From positions 23,391-87,390 of the forward strand of contig JAHBVF010000028.1 in NCBI GenBank assembly GCA_019637685.1: DNA of 64,000 nt, written 5' to 3'. Every line of letters starts with the position of its first letter. Position 1 is the stretch's first letter. This stretch comes from Caldilineaceae bacterium. Lineage in GTDB: Bacteria; Chloroflexota; Anaerolineae; Caldilineales; Caldilineaceae. Below are positions 33,639-42,500 of the stretch, one piece after another. The position numbers and the translations under genes were made by a program. The notes under the pieces were generated by a model. That model searched no databases. It had not been told where the DNA came from and saw only the letters and a list, made by a program, of their open reading frames with translations.

Positions 33639-33738
33639 GCAGAGTCTCCTTGTCAAGGCAAAAGGATGAATATAGATTCGTCGATCTCCGAACAATCGAC
33701 AGGAATGGGAATCCTGCACGGGACAAAACCGTATGCAT

Positions 33739-33767
33739 ATTGTACTCCTATTCTGCTGGTATGTCAA
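33739..33767 (-). promoter_or_regulatory. sigma-70 promoter of ssb
   Basis: TTGACA (33762-33767, minus strand), 17-base spacer, TACAAT (33739-33744). Transcription would start near 33732, giving a 94-base leader before the ssb ATG. The rest of the 330-base divergent region up to 33969 shows no gene. Confidence 0.8.
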
Positions 33768-33969
33768 TAAAAATTCAGCCCAATCAGAAAATTTGTTCTG
33801 TTTGCTCTTGACGCCTTTCGCCATTAGACGCACTGCCGAAGACGTGGGATAATAGGCAACAATCGTACCTGTTCTGTCTCCTCCCGGCGACAACTACTGC
33901 CCGGGACGTGGCGACAGTCTCTTCCCGGCGTCCTGGGTTTTGTGGCCGCTTCCCGGAAGGTAAACACCT

Positions 33970-35202
33970 ATGAAACTACAGCCCATTCAGGATTATCTAC
34001 AGACAAACCATTTGGACGGCTGGTTGCTCTACGACTTTCGCGGCCAAAATTCCATTGCCCTCGCGGTCGCTGGTCTGGCAAGTGGGGGAACCCGGCGCTG
34101 GTTTTTGTGGATTCCTGCCCAGGGCCGCCCCGCCTATCTGATCCACGCCATCGAGCAAAACGCATTTTCATCCCTTTCTCCCGAAATGGCCGGGCCGTTG
34201 CACACGTATATGGGTTGGCAGCAGTTGGCCGAGATGCTGCCCGGCTTTATCGGCGCGCAGGGGGAAAAGCCCTTGCGTATTGCTATGGAATACAGTCCCT
34301 TGGGCGCGCTGCCCTATATCAGCAAAGTGGATGCGGGCACATTTGAACTGGTCACCGAAGTCACCGGTGCCGAGATTGTAAGCAGCTCTGATCTGGTGCA
34401 GATCGCCCAGGCGGTCCTTTCCCCCGCGCAGATGGAGAGCCACCGTCGGGCCGCGGCCCACTGCATGCGCATCAAAGACGAAGCCTTTGCCTTTGTGGCT
34501 GACGCGCTGAAAAGCGGGCGGACCCTCACCGAATACAATGTGCAGCAGTTCATTCTGGCCCGCTTCGCGGCTGCCAATCTCTACACAGATCACGGCCCGA
34601 TTGTGGCGGTGAATGGCCACGCGGCAGTGCCCCACTACGCGCCCAGCGCGGAGCAGCACAGCCCGATCCGGATGGGCGACGTACTGCTGATTGATATGTG
34701 GGCCAAAGAACAGAACGACCCCGGCGACTGCTACGCCGACATCACCTGGACAGCCTACTGTGGTGTACTTGTGCCGCCGGAAGTAGAGCGAATTTTTCAG
34801 GTAGTGCGCCAGGCCAGGGACGCGGCAGTGGCTGCTGTGCGCGAGGCGATTACCGGGGGGCGGCGGCCCCGGGGCCACCAGATCGACGACGTGGCCCGGG
34901 ATGTGATCGACGACGCGGGCTTTGGCCACGCCATTCTGCACCGCACAGGCCACAGCCTGGGGCCCGCTATTCACTGGAACGGCGTCAATATCGACAATGT
35001 GGAGACCCAGGACCGGCGGCGCATTATCCCTGGCGTGATGTTTACGATTGAACCGGGCATCTATCTGCCCGATCTGGACTTCGACGGCAGCGGTCAGGCC
35101 AAAGGACTGGGCATCCGTTCGGAGATCAACTGCATCGCCCACGAAGACAGTCTGGAGATTGCGACGGGGCCGATACAGACGCAAGTGGTTACGCTGCTCT
35201 AA
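33970..35202 (+). CDS. M24-family metallopeptidase (Xaa-Pro aminopeptidase-like)
   Basis: 410 residues; ATG with GGAAGG seven bases upstream. Creatinase-like N-terminal domain to about 165, then the pita-bread fold with the five metal ligands: LLIDMW, CYADITWT, RTGHSLG, FTIEPGIY and RSEINCIAH. Removes N-terminal residues before proline, or may have another substrate such as creatine-like compounds. Cytoplasmic. Followed by the lut genes after a palindromic repeat. Confidence 0.88.
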   Translation: MKLQPIQDYLQTNHLDGWLLYDFRGQNSIALAVAGLASGGTRRWFLWIPAQGRPAYLIHAIEQNAFSSLSPEMAGPLHTYMGWQQLAEMLPGFIGAQGEKPLRIAMEYSPLGALPYISKVDAGTFELVTEVTGAEIVSSSDLVQIAQAVLSPAQMESHRRAAAHCMRIKDEAFAFVADALKSGRTLTEYNVQQFILARFAAANLYTDHGPIVAVNGHAAVPHYAPSAEQHSPIRMGDVLLIDMWAKEQNDPGDCYADITWTAYCGVLVPPEVERIFQVVRQARDAAVAAVREAITGGRRPRGHQIDDVARDVIDDAGFGHAILHRTGHSLGPAIHWNGVNIDNVETQDRRRIIPGVMFTIEPGIYLPDLDFDGSGQAKGLGIRSEINCIAHEDSLEIATGPIQTQVVTLL

Positions 35203-35231
35203 TTCAACAATCCTCCTATCGAGGCGTGAAA

Positions 35232-35271
35232 CGTGAAACGTGAGATCACGCGGCTGATCTCACGTTTCACG
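35232..35271. repeat. CGTGAAACGTGAGATCA hairpin upstream of lutA
   Basis: 17-bp perfect arms (35232-35248, 35255-35271) with loop CGCGGC; the left arm is preceded by an extra GTGAAAC unit. Lies 48 bases before the lutA start. Confidence 0.85.
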
Positions 35272-35319
35272 CCTCACATTTTCGGTACGGGGCCAGAGTC
35301 TCTCAAAAAGACCGGATTT

Positions 35320-36201
35320 ATGCATAAGACAACCTTCCCCACCCCACCCCATCGCGTTGCCCTGTTCGTCACCTGTATGGCCGATATGCTCTATCCCGGT
35401 GTGGGCATTGCCACCACCGAACTGTTGGAACGCCAGGGCATCGAAGTCGTCTTCCCAATGGAGCAGACCTGTTGCGGCCAGCCCGCGTTCAACGCGGGCT
35501 ATCGGGACGAAGCCCGGGTGTTGGCCCGGCGCTTTTTGCAGGTCTTCGGGCCGATGGTGGAGAACGGCAGTGTGCAGGCGATTGTCGCGCCTTCGGGCAG
35601 TTGCGTCACAATGACCAGCCACTTCTACGACGTGCTTTTCGAGGATTCCAACGAGCGGCCTCTGCGCCAGTTGGCCCAACGGCTGGCCTCCGTCACCTTT
35701 GAATTGACCGAATTTCTGGTGGATGTGCTGGGTGTCACTGACACCCGTGCCCGGCTGGAAGGCACTGTCACCTATCACCCCTGCTGCCACCTGCTGCGGG
35801 AAATGGGCGTGGACGAGCAGCCGCGCAGACTGCTCGCCGCTGTGGAAGGCGCAGAAGTTGTCGAACTGCCCGACGCCACCGATTGCTGCGGCTTTGGCGG
35901 CCTCTTTGCCGTGAAGAACGCGGGGATCAGCGGCGCGATGGGGCGGCGCAAGGCGGACAATCTGGCCAAAAGTGGCGCGGATGTGGTGGCTATGTGCGAC
36001 GTGAGTTGTATGACGCATATCAATGGCATCCTCAGCCGGGAAAAAATCAACTGCCGCGCCGTGCATATCGCCGAAATTCTCAACGGCCAATTGGGCAGCC
36101 GTCTGCACGCGCCGGAGGAAGAAACGCCCGCGGTGGCGAATCACCCCCGACGCTGGCAGGACCCGGTCGCAAAGAATGCGGGCGAAAAGGGAGGCGACTG
36201 A
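35320..36201 (+). CDS. lutA: L-lactate utilisation protein LutA (Fe-S oxidoreductase subunit)
   Basis: 293 residues from the ATG at 35320, though no strong ribosome site is visible there. Two CCG-type cysteine domains: QTCCGQPAFNAGY (about 52-64), then YHPCCHLLREMG and DCCGFGGLFAV, the signature of the LutA/heterodisulfide reductase-B fold that holds a [4Fe-4S] site. Together with LutB and LutC it oxidises L-lactate to pyruvate. The stop overlaps lutB by one base. Confidence 0.9.
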   Translation: MHKTTFPTPPHRVALFVTCMADMLYPGVGIATTELLERQGIEVVFPMEQTCCGQPAFNAGYRDEARVLARRFLQVFGPMVENGSVQAIVAPSGSCVTMTSHFYDVLFEDSNERPLRQLAQRLASVTFELTEFLVDVLGVTDTRARLEGTVTYHPCCHLLREMGVDEQPRRLLAAVEGAEVVELPDATDCCGFGGLFAVKNAGISGAMGRRKADNLAKSGADVVAMCDVSCMTHINGILSREKINCRAVHIAEILNGQLGSRLHAPEEETPAVANHPRRWQDPVAKNAGEKGGD

Positions 36202-37631
36202 TGGCAGTGATCAATCTGGAAGCCCCCTTCAAAGAGCGGGTGGCAAGCGCGCTGGCCGACAAACACCTGGCCCCGGCAGTGGTGCGGGCCACAGACCGTT
36301 TTGTCCTGGCCCGACAGAAAGCCATGACCAGCATCGACGGCGAGCTTCTGCGCACCCAGACCCGCCAGATGAAAGAAGATGTGCTGCGCAACCTGCCCGA
36401 CTATTTGGAGAAATTGGAGCGCAACTTCCAGGCCAATGGGATTACCGTGCATTGGGCGCGGGATGGGGTGGAAGCGGGCGAAATTGTGCGGGGGATTGGC
36501 CTGCAAAATGGCGCGCGCACAATTGTCAAGTCAAAATCCATGGCGACGGAAGAGATTCACCTGAACCACATTCTGGAGCAGGCCGGACTGAAGGTTGTGG
36601 AGACCGACCTGGGCGAATATATTATCCAATTGGCCGGAGAACCGCCCAGCCATATCGTCGCCCCGGTCATCCACAAACGGCTGGAAGAGATCGCGGAAAT
36701 TTTTCACGAAAAGTTGGATATGCCCCGCACAATGGACCCCACGGAGATGACCAGTGCGGCAAGGGTGCGTCTGCGCAATGAATTTTTCGACGCGCAGATG
36801 GGTGTCAGCGGCTGCAACTTTGCCATCGCTGAGACCGGGACCATCTGCATTGTCACCAATGAGGGCAACGGGCGAATGGTGAGCAGTATGCCCAAAGTCT
36901 ATGTGGTGGTGATGGGAATTGAAAAAGTTGTGCCCACGGTGGAGGATGCGCTGCTCCAGCTACAGGCCCTGACCCGCAGCGCCACCGGCCAACAGATGAC
37001 TGTCTACTGTTCTATGACCAGCGGCCCCCGCCAGCCGGATCAGCCCGACGGCCCGGAGCAGGTGCATGTGGTTCTGATGGACAATGGCCGTCTGCAATTA
37101 TTGGAGCGGGGCTACGGCGAATCGCTGATGTGTATTCGCTGTGGCGCGTGTCTGAACATCTGCCCGGTCTATCAGGAGATCGGCGGCCACGCCTACGGCA
37201 GCACCTACAACGGGCCGATTGGCGCGGTCATCTCCCCGGCCCTGGCCCCGGAGATCGCCCGCTTTAAGGAACTGCCCCACGCCACGACCCTCTGCGGCGC
37301 GTGCCGGGATGTCTGCCCGGTGAAGATCGATCTGCCCCGGCTGCTGGTGGATTTGCGCGCCGATCTGGTGGAGGCGAAGGCCAATCCCCGCCTGGAACAG
37401 TTGGCGATTCAGGGCTATGTGAAGGCCATGAGCAGCCGGGAAACCTACGAACGGGGCGGCAAATTGGCCAGCCTCTCCACCAATCTGCTGGCCGGACTGA
37501 CCGGCGGTGAAATCAAATGGATGCCCCCGCCCCTCAGCGGCTGGACCGACCACCGGGACTTTCCCCCCTTTGCCAAAAAGAGCTTTCGGGAATGGTGGGA
37601 AGAACGGCAAAAGTTAAGAAATCGAGAATAG
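36201..37631 (+). CDS. lutB: L-lactate utilisation protein LutB (4Fe-4S)
   Basis: 476 residues; GGGAGG upstream of the ATG. N-terminal DUF162-like fold (GLQNGARTIVKSKSMATEEI, GVSGCNFAIAETGTICIVTN) and two ferredoxin-type cluster motifs, CIRCGACLNICPVY and CGACRDVCPVKID, in the C-terminal third. The RRxx-type tail is absent. It moves electrons from lactate oxidation, likely to the membrane quinone pool. Confidence 0.93.
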   Translation: MAVINLEAPFKERVASALADKHLAPAVVRATDRFVLARQKAMTSIDGELLRTQTRQMKEDVLRNLPDYLEKLERNFQANGITVHWARDGVEAGEIVRGIGLQNGARTIVKSKSMATEEIHLNHILEQAGLKVVETDLGEYIIQLAGEPPSHIVAPVIHKRLEEIAEIFHEKLDMPRTMDPTEMTSAARVRLRNEFFDAQMGVSGCNFAIAETGTICIVTNEGNGRMVSSMPKVYVVVMGIEKVVPTVEDALLQLQALTRSATGQQMTVYCSMTSGPRQPDQPDGPEQVHVVLMDNGRLQLLERGYGESLMCIRCGACLNICPVYQEIGGHAYGSTYNGPIGAVISPALAPEIARFKELPHATTLCGACRDVCPVKIDLPRLLVDLRADLVEAKANPRLEQLAIQGYVKAMSSRETYERGGKLASLSTNLLAGLTGGEIKWMPPPLSGWTDHRDFPPFAKKSFREWWEERQKLRNRE

Positions 37632-37635
37632 TCGG

Positions 37636-37691
37636 TTGGTTGATTAGTTGATTGGGGCGTACGTGCCTCACTCAGTCAACTAATCAACCAA
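37636..37691. repeat. TTGGTTGATTAGTTGA hairpin between lutB and lutC
   Basis: 16-bp perfect arms (37636-37651, 37676-37691), followed by further CAACCAA-type units to 37715. It separates lutB from lutC by 90 bases without breaking the operon order. Confidence 0.85.
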
Positions 37692-37721
37692 TGAACCAGT
37701 CAACCAACGAACCAATACCCT

Positions 37722-38498
37722 ATGCCCGCACGCGACGACATTCTGAACCGATTACGCACGGCTCTGCGCCAGCCGGAACTACGCTTCCCCCCCCCGGAGA
37801 CGCGGCGCTTGACCGCGGACGAGCGGATGACTGTGGGCCGGGCCGAGGGCGATCGCTGGGCGCTGGCCCATCGCTTTGGCACAGAATTGGAGACGCTCCA
37901 CGGCAGCTTTGAAGTTGTGGAGACGGTGGCCGAGGCGCGTATGGCCGCCATCGGTCGTTTGCAGATGTGGGTGGCAGAGGATTTGGACGCCCGGCGCACA
38001 GAACGGCCCGAACAGCCCGGCGACCGGGATGTGATGATCTGGTCGCCAGAAGAACTGCCCATCGATGGGTTGACGCCCGCCCTGACCGATCTAGAATTCC
38101 AACTGATCGAACCGCAAAATCTTCACGACAACGACGAGCGGGCGCGGGTGCGCCACGCCCGGGCCGGCATCACCGGCGTGGACGCGGCTTTTGCCGCCAC
38201 AGGAACCGCCGTCCTGGCGGCTGGCCCCCACAAGAGCCGGGCCGCCAGTTTGACCCCCTTTCGCCACCTGCTGCTGGTTCCCATCAGCCGCATCTTCCCC
38301 ACCGGGGAAGACTGGATGGCGAAGATGCGCCAGGACGGGACGCTGACCGATTTTTTGCGCGAAAGCCGCAATGTGACGCTGATCAGTGGGCCGAGCAAGT
38401 CCGCGGATTTGGAAGGGATTTTGACAATGGGTGTCCACGGCCCAAAGGTTGTCCACGCGGTAATTTTTGATGATATTGAGGCGATGATTCGGGGATAA
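37722..38498 (+). CDS. lutC: L-lactate utilisation protein LutC
   Basis: 258 residues, DUF162/LUD fold: ARAGITGVDAAFAATGTAVL, LTPFRHLLLVPISRIFPT and VTLISGPSKSADLEGILTMG VHGP are diagnostic of LutC/YkgG. Third component of the LutABC lactate oxidation system. Start ATG immediately after the repeat block; the ribosome site is poor, so translation may depend on the upstream genes. Confidence 0.9.
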   Translation: MPARDDILNRLRTALRQPELRFPPPETRRLTADERMTVGRAEGDRWALAHRFGTELETLHGSFEVVETVAEARMAAIGRLQMWVAEDLDARRTERPEQPGDRDVMIWSPEELPIDGLTPALTDLEFQLIEPQNLHDNDERARVRHARAGITGVDAAFAATGTAVLAAGPHKSRAASLTPFRHLLLVPISRIFPTGEDWMAKMRQDGTLTDFLRESRNVTLISGPSKSADLEGILTMGVHGPKVVHAVIFDDIEAMIRG

Positions 38499-38504
38499 CA
38501 GGGA

Positions 38505-38556
38505 TCGGGAACTGGGGATTGGGGACTGGGACACGTCCTGCTCCCCAGTCCCAGCC
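38505..38556. repeat. GGGACTGGG/CCCAGTCCC palindromic repeat
   Basis: Left half with GGGGATT-GGGGACTGGG, right half CCCAGTCCC-AGCCCCC (9-bp core 38522-38530 and 38544-38552). Same repeat style as the in-frame insertions at 15903-15985 and 61812-61884. Confidence 0.75.
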
Positions 38557-38587
38557 CCCATTTTCCACACAGGAGAACAAAGGACCA

Positions 38588-39664
38588 ATGACCACATCCT
38601 CTAAACAATACCGCGTCGGGATGATCGGTGCGGGTGCGATTGTGCAGCGGGGGCACATCCCCAATTTTCAGGCCGTGCCCAACGCCGAAGTGGTGGCGGT
38701 CTGCGATGTAAATCTGGCCCGCGCCCAGGAAACAGCCCAGTCCACCGGCGTGCCCGCGGCCTATTCCGACTACAGTGAGATGCTGGCCAAAGAGGGGCTG
38801 GATATTGTGGTGGTGGCGGTGCCGAATATCTATCACAAGCCGATGACGATTGACGCGCTGCGCGCCGGGGCGAATGTCCTGTGCGAAAAACCCCTGGCGT
38901 TGTCCAGCGCGGACGCGCTGGAAATGTACGGCGTGGCCGACGAAATGGGCACACAGTTGGCCGTGGGAACCCATTACCGCTACTCGAATCCGGTGCAGAG
39001 CGCCAAGCAGCAGGTGGACGCGGGCTTTTTTGGCGACATCTATGCGGCCCGCACCCTCTGGAATCGGCGCGCTGGCATCCCCGGCTACAACAGTTGGTTC
39101 ACCAACAACGATCTGGCCGGGGGCGGCAGCCTCTTCGACATCGGCATCCACGCGCTGGACCGGGCGCTCTATCTGATGGGCTATCCCGAACCGGTCTCGG
39201 TGAGCGGGGCCAGCTACGCCAAGTTTGGTCCCCGGGGGCAAGGGCTGGGCGGCTGGGGCATTGACCGGCAAAAAGCCACCCCCGGCGCGCGCTTTGATGT
39301 GGATGACTTTGCCTGGGGTTTTGTCCGCTTTGCCAACGACGCCACACTTATGCTGGAAGTCAGTTGGGCCGCCCATTTCGAGGAGCAGTTCTACACAGAA
39401 CTCTACGGGACCGAAGGCGGCGCGTATATCGGCAGCGAAGACCGCATGGAACTGTACACAAACCTGAACGGCCAGCCGGTCAACATTCCGGTAGCCGTGC
39501 CCAAAGGCGGCAACTCCTACGGCCGCTTTGCCCTGGACTTCGTGCGCCAGTTGGACGGGGAGCAGACCGATATTGTGACCCGGGAGCAGGCGCTGATCAG
39601 CGTGAAGATTGTCGAAGGCATCCAGAAATCCGCGGCCAGCGGGAAGGAGAGCCGTATTGCGTAG
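38588..39664 (+). CDS. Gfo/Idh/MocA-family NAD(P)-dependent oxidoreductase
   Basis: 358 residues from the ATG at 38588 with AAAGGA upstream. Rossmann start VGMIGAGAIVQRGHIPNFQ, ICEKP-type loop (VLCEKPLALSS, catalytic Lys) and SLFDIGIHALDRALY (DxxxH motif). Acts on a sugar, inositol or related polyol, oxidising one carbon with NAD(P). Substrate not deducible; its position after lutABC may be chance. Confidence 0.9.
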   Translation: MTTSSKQYRVGMIGAGAIVQRGHIPNFQAVPNAEVVAVCDVNLARAQETAQSTGVPAAYSDYSEMLAKEGLDIVVVAVPNIYHKPMTIDALRAGANVLCEKPLALSSADALEMYGVADEMGTQLAVGTHYRYSNPVQSAKQQVDAGFFGDIYAARTLWNRRAGIPGYNSWFTNNDLAGGGSLFDIGIHALDRALYLMGYPEPVSVSGASYAKFGPRGQGLGGWGIDRQKATPGARFDVDDFAWGFVRFANDATLMLEVSWAAHFEEQFYTELYGTEGGAYIGSEDRMELYTNLNGQPVNIPVAVPKGGNSYGRFALDFVRQLDGEQTDIVTREQALISVKIVEGIQKSAASGKESRIA

Positions 39665-39712
39665 GCGTATTGCGTAAGGTGGCGAAGCCATAATAGTTAC
39701 ACACACTCCAGA

Positions 39713-39872
39713 CCAGTGAGCGCCGGTTGAGTAGCCGACAGAATCCTGCGGATTCTGCGTCTTCGGAGGGCGTATCGAAACCAGAGCAAACGGGTGATGA
39801 GGAGAATCTTCGTTAACCCGCTTTGGTTTCGATACGGCGGGAAACTGCCCCCGCCTACTCAACCGGCACTGG
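39713..39872. repeat. 160-base nested palindromic repeat
   Basis: Outer arms CCAGTG/CACTGG (39713, 39867) and GCCGGTTGAGTAG (39722-39734) with complement at 39855-39867; inner arms CGTATCGAAACCA (39771-39783) with complement at 39824-39836. Nothing codes here. The TTTCGATACG and CTCAACC words are shared by repeats at other places. Confidence 0.85.
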
Positions 39873-39955
39873 TCCTGCGTCATCGGTCATTCACTACCCG
39901 GTCACGTACAATTACGCCTGAATCGCCACTACTCTCGCAACCCGCAACCCGCCTT

Positions 39956-40825
39956 ATGAATCTCAACCAACGCACCACCACCCTCCTCCAACTGACAATC
40001 GCCCTGGCCGCGCTCCTGCTCCTGGCCGCGGGGATGGGCGGGCTGCGCTTTGAGCCGGGCCAGGACCTGAATCTGTTGGCCCTGCTGCTAGGGAATGGAC
40101 AGATGCCCACTGCGCAGCCCTCTCCAGCGATTGCAGGCACGGCGAACTTTCAGCCGTGGATGCGCATCGCTTTGTGGCTGTTGCTGATCTTCACCGGAGC
40201 CTATGCGATCGTCTCGCCAGAGGCTCGGCGGCGGCTCTTTATGACGCTGATTTTTGTGCTGCTGATTCTCTTTATTGCGGAAAAATATCGGGATCGCTTG
40301 CAGCAACAGCCCAGAGAGACGCCAACCGTCCAAGGGGTGGAAGCTCTGCCCGAAGTAGCCGTGCCCGCGATTCCTGAACCGCCCCCCTTTATCACCGATC
40401 CGCCGGTCTGGCTCAGCTGGGCGGTGAATACGCTCGTCGCCATTGCCTTCTTCCTCCTCCTTTGGTATCTGTGGCTGCGTCTGCGCCCCAAACCAACCCC
40501 CCAATCCCTGCTGGTGGACGAGGCCGCCAGCGCGCTGGCCGAACTGGAAGCCGGCGGCGATCTGCGGGATGTGGTGCTGCGCTGTTATGTGCAGATGAGC
40601 GCTGTGCTGAAAGAGAATCATCGGGTAGAGCGAAGACAGGCAATGACGCCCCGAGAGTTTGAAGATCAATTGGCCGCGGTTGGCCTGGGCAACGAACACA
40701 TCCACCGCCTCACCCTTCTCTTTGAAGGGGTGCGCTATGGGACCCAGGCCAGCACGGACAAGACCGCCCAGGAAGCCAGCGATTGTTTGCAGGCGATTGT
40801 GCAGACCTATGGAGCGCGGACCTGA
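39956..40825 (+). CDS. DUF4129-domain membrane protein
   Basis: 289 residues from the ATG at 39956. Membrane helices at about 10-28 (LTIALAALLLLAAGMGGL), 70-88, 95-108 and 150-172; the C-terminal cytosolic domain (LAELEAGGDLRDVVLRCYVQ, RQAMTPREFEDQLAAVGL) is DUF4129, common next to MoxR and DUF58 genes. Probably part of a membrane-linked chaperone or protein-maturation machine. Stop overlaps the next start by one base. Confidence 0.85.
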   Translation: MNLNQRTTTLLQLTIALAALLLLAAGMGGLRFEPGQDLNLLALLLGNGQMPTAQPSPAIAGTANFQPWMRIALWLLLIFTGAYAIVSPEARRRLFMTLIFVLLILFIAEKYRDRLQQQPRETPTVQGVEALPEVAVPAIPEPPPFITDPPVWLSWAVNTLVAIAFFLLLWYLWLRLRPKPTPQSLLVDEAASALAELEAGGDLRDVVLRCYVQMSAVLKENHRVERRQAMTPREFEDQLAAVGLGNEHIHRLTLLFEGVRYGTQASTDKTAQEASDCLQAIVQTYGART

Positions 40826-41409
40826 TGCGACGCTATCTGCCCCTGGCCCTGGTTTTGCTGATCACAGCCATTCTGGTCATCAGCCTGGACAACTTTCTCC
40901 AGGAAATGGTCATTCAGCCCATACTTTTCACCCTCTGGTTTGCCGGGCTGGTGTTGAGCAGCCTGCACCAAAGCGTCTTCTGGGGTGTGCTGCTTTTTGT
41001 GGCGCTGGTGCTGATTCTGCGCAGCCTGGGCCGGGGCGAACGGCTTCCGAAGACTGTGCCGGAAAAGCGCTACCCGTCCCAGGGGCAGGTGCGCCGCTGG
41101 ATGGGACTGTTGGAACGGGCGGAGAACCAGCGCTTTGCCCGCTGGAATCTGGCCCAGTCCCTGCGCAAATTGACCCAGGATATCCTCAGCCCCAACGAAC
41201 GCCGGGACAAGCAACGCGCCCCGATAGAACTCACATTGCCGTCGGACATTGCCGACTATTTTGACGCCAAACTGCCGCCCGCCCAGAGCCTGGGCCTGCG
41301 CCAGCGCTTGCAGACCAAACCATCCCAGCCATCCCATCCCCTGGACCTGGACCCGGAAGTGGTTGTAGACTTTCTGGAGCGGGAAACGGGCCGCCTTTCC
41401 GGAGACTAA
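40825..41409 (+). CDS. membrane protein of the MoxR cluster
   Basis: 194 residues. Two membrane helices (LALVLLITAILVISLDNFL and VFWGVLLFVALVLIL), then a soluble helical part with Arg-rich RRWMGLLERAENQRFARWNL and a domain ending EVVVDFLERETGRLSGD. It resembles the cytosolic partners found in MoxR operons but no family is named with confidence. Tight spacing to the flanking genes supports joint function. Confidence 0.7.
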   Translation: MRRYLPLALVLLITAILVISLDNFLQEMVIQPILFTLWFAGLVLSSLHQSVFWGVLLFVALVLILRSLGRGERLPKTVPEKRYPSQGQVRRWMGLLERAENQRFARWNLAQSLRKLTQDILSPNERRDKQRAPIELTLPSDIADYFDAKLPPAQSLGLRQRLQTKPSQPSHPLDLDPEVVVDFLERETGRLSGD

Positions 41410-41414
41410 CCCCA

Positions 41415-42371
41415 ATGCTATTGAGTAAAGTTGCAGAACTGAGCAATGCTGTTGTGGCCGAAGTGGAGCAGGCTGTGGTGGGCAAAGGGCCTGTCCTGCG
41501 CCAGATAATGGCGACGATTCTGGCTGGCGGCCACATCCTGCTGGAGGACTATCCTGGCCTGGCCAAGACCCTGACCGCCAACAGCTTCGCCATTGCCCTG
41601 GGGCTGGACTTCCGGCGCATCCAGTTCACGCCCGATCTGCTGCCCGGCGACATCACTGGCAGCTATATCTACAACCGCAATCAGGGGGATTTTGAGCTGC
41701 GCAAAGGGCCGATCTTCGCCAATATTATTCTGGCTGATGAGATCAACCGGGCCTCGCCCAAGACCCAATCCGCGCTGCTGGAAGCCATGCAGGAGCATCA
41801 GGTGACGCTGGAAGGGGAGACAATGCCCCTGCCCCTGCCCTTTGTCGTCATCGCCACCCAGAACCCGATTGAGTACGAGGGCACTTTCCCCCTGCCTGAA
41901 GCCCAGTTGGATCGCTTTCTGGTCAAGCTCTCCATCGGCTACCCTTCGCTGCAAGAGGAGCAGGAAATTCTGAGTCGGCGGCGCAAACGGCGCAGCGACG
42001 ACTTTTCTCTGACGCCGATTATCGACGGCGCGACACTGCTGGAGATGCGCGCGGCCATCGAGGAAATCCACGTGGACCCGGATTTGGAGCGCTATATCGT
42101 CGAACTGGTCCACGCCACCCGCCAGCACAGCCGGGTGACCGTCGGGGCCAGTCCCCGCGGCTCGCTGGCTCTGCTCAAACTGGCCCGGGCCCAGGCCGCG
42201 CTGGACGGCCGGGATTACGTCCTGCCCGACGACATCAAAGCCTATGTCGGCCCCGCGCTGGTCCACCGGCTGATCCTCAACCCGGAGCTTTGGATGCGGG
42301 CAGGCACGGCGGAGGAGATTCTGACGGGCATTGTGGGCAGCGTGCGCGTCCCGGTGGTGGGCGGTCGTTAA
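41415..42371 (+). CDS. MoxR-family AAA ATPase
   Basis: 318 residues. Walker A within HILLEDYPGLAKTL, Walker B FANIILADEINRASPKTQ, sensor I VIATQNPIEYEGT, and EAQLDRFLVKLSIGYPS, with the small C-terminal lid (GASPRGSLALLKLARAQAAL). MoxR ATPases insert cofactors or remodel proteins together with DUF58 (VWA-like) partners, here the next gene. Six bases after the preceding stop. Confidence 0.95.
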   Translation: MLLSKVAELSNAVVAEVEQAVVGKGPVLRQIMATILAGGHILLEDYPGLAKTLTANSFAIALGLDFRRIQFTPDLLPGDITGSYIYNRNQGDFELRKGPIFANIILADEINRASPKTQSALLEAMQEHQVTLEGETMPLPLPFVVIATQNPIEYEGTFPLPEAQLDRFLVKLSIGYPSLQEEQEILSRRRKRRSDDFSLTPIIDGATLLEMRAAIEEIHVDPDLERYIVELVHATRQHSRVTVGASPRGSLALLKLARAQAALDGRDYVLPDDIKAYVGPALVHRLILNPELWMRAGTAEEILTGIVGSVRVPVVGGR

Positions 42372-42382
42372 TCGCCTTGACC

Positions 42383-42500
42383 AGCGCCGATTTCTCTTGT
42401 GGAAACCCAACGGGTGGTTTCATCCGCTTGATTTCGACAGGCTCAATCGGCGCTCACTAACCCGCATTCACAATTCCAAATTCACAATTCTAAATTCCCT
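42383..42500. repeat. palindromic and A/T-rich repeat block before the DUF58 gene
   Basis: AGCGCCGATT (42383-42392) pairs with AATCGGCGCT (42445-42454), with CGACAGGCTCAATC (42435-42448) shared with 11927-11940. A block of CACAATTC-type words follows to 42497 and reaches the start codon. Confidence 0.75.

Noticed and set aside
33641..33893. 85-residue N-terminal extension of SSB
   Set aside because: It would read through the ssb promoter; the ATG at 33638 has AGGAG and a standard SSB N-terminus.
41418..42410. Minus-strand frame across the MoxR gene
   Set aside because: Antisense shadow; MoxR motifs are on the plus strand.
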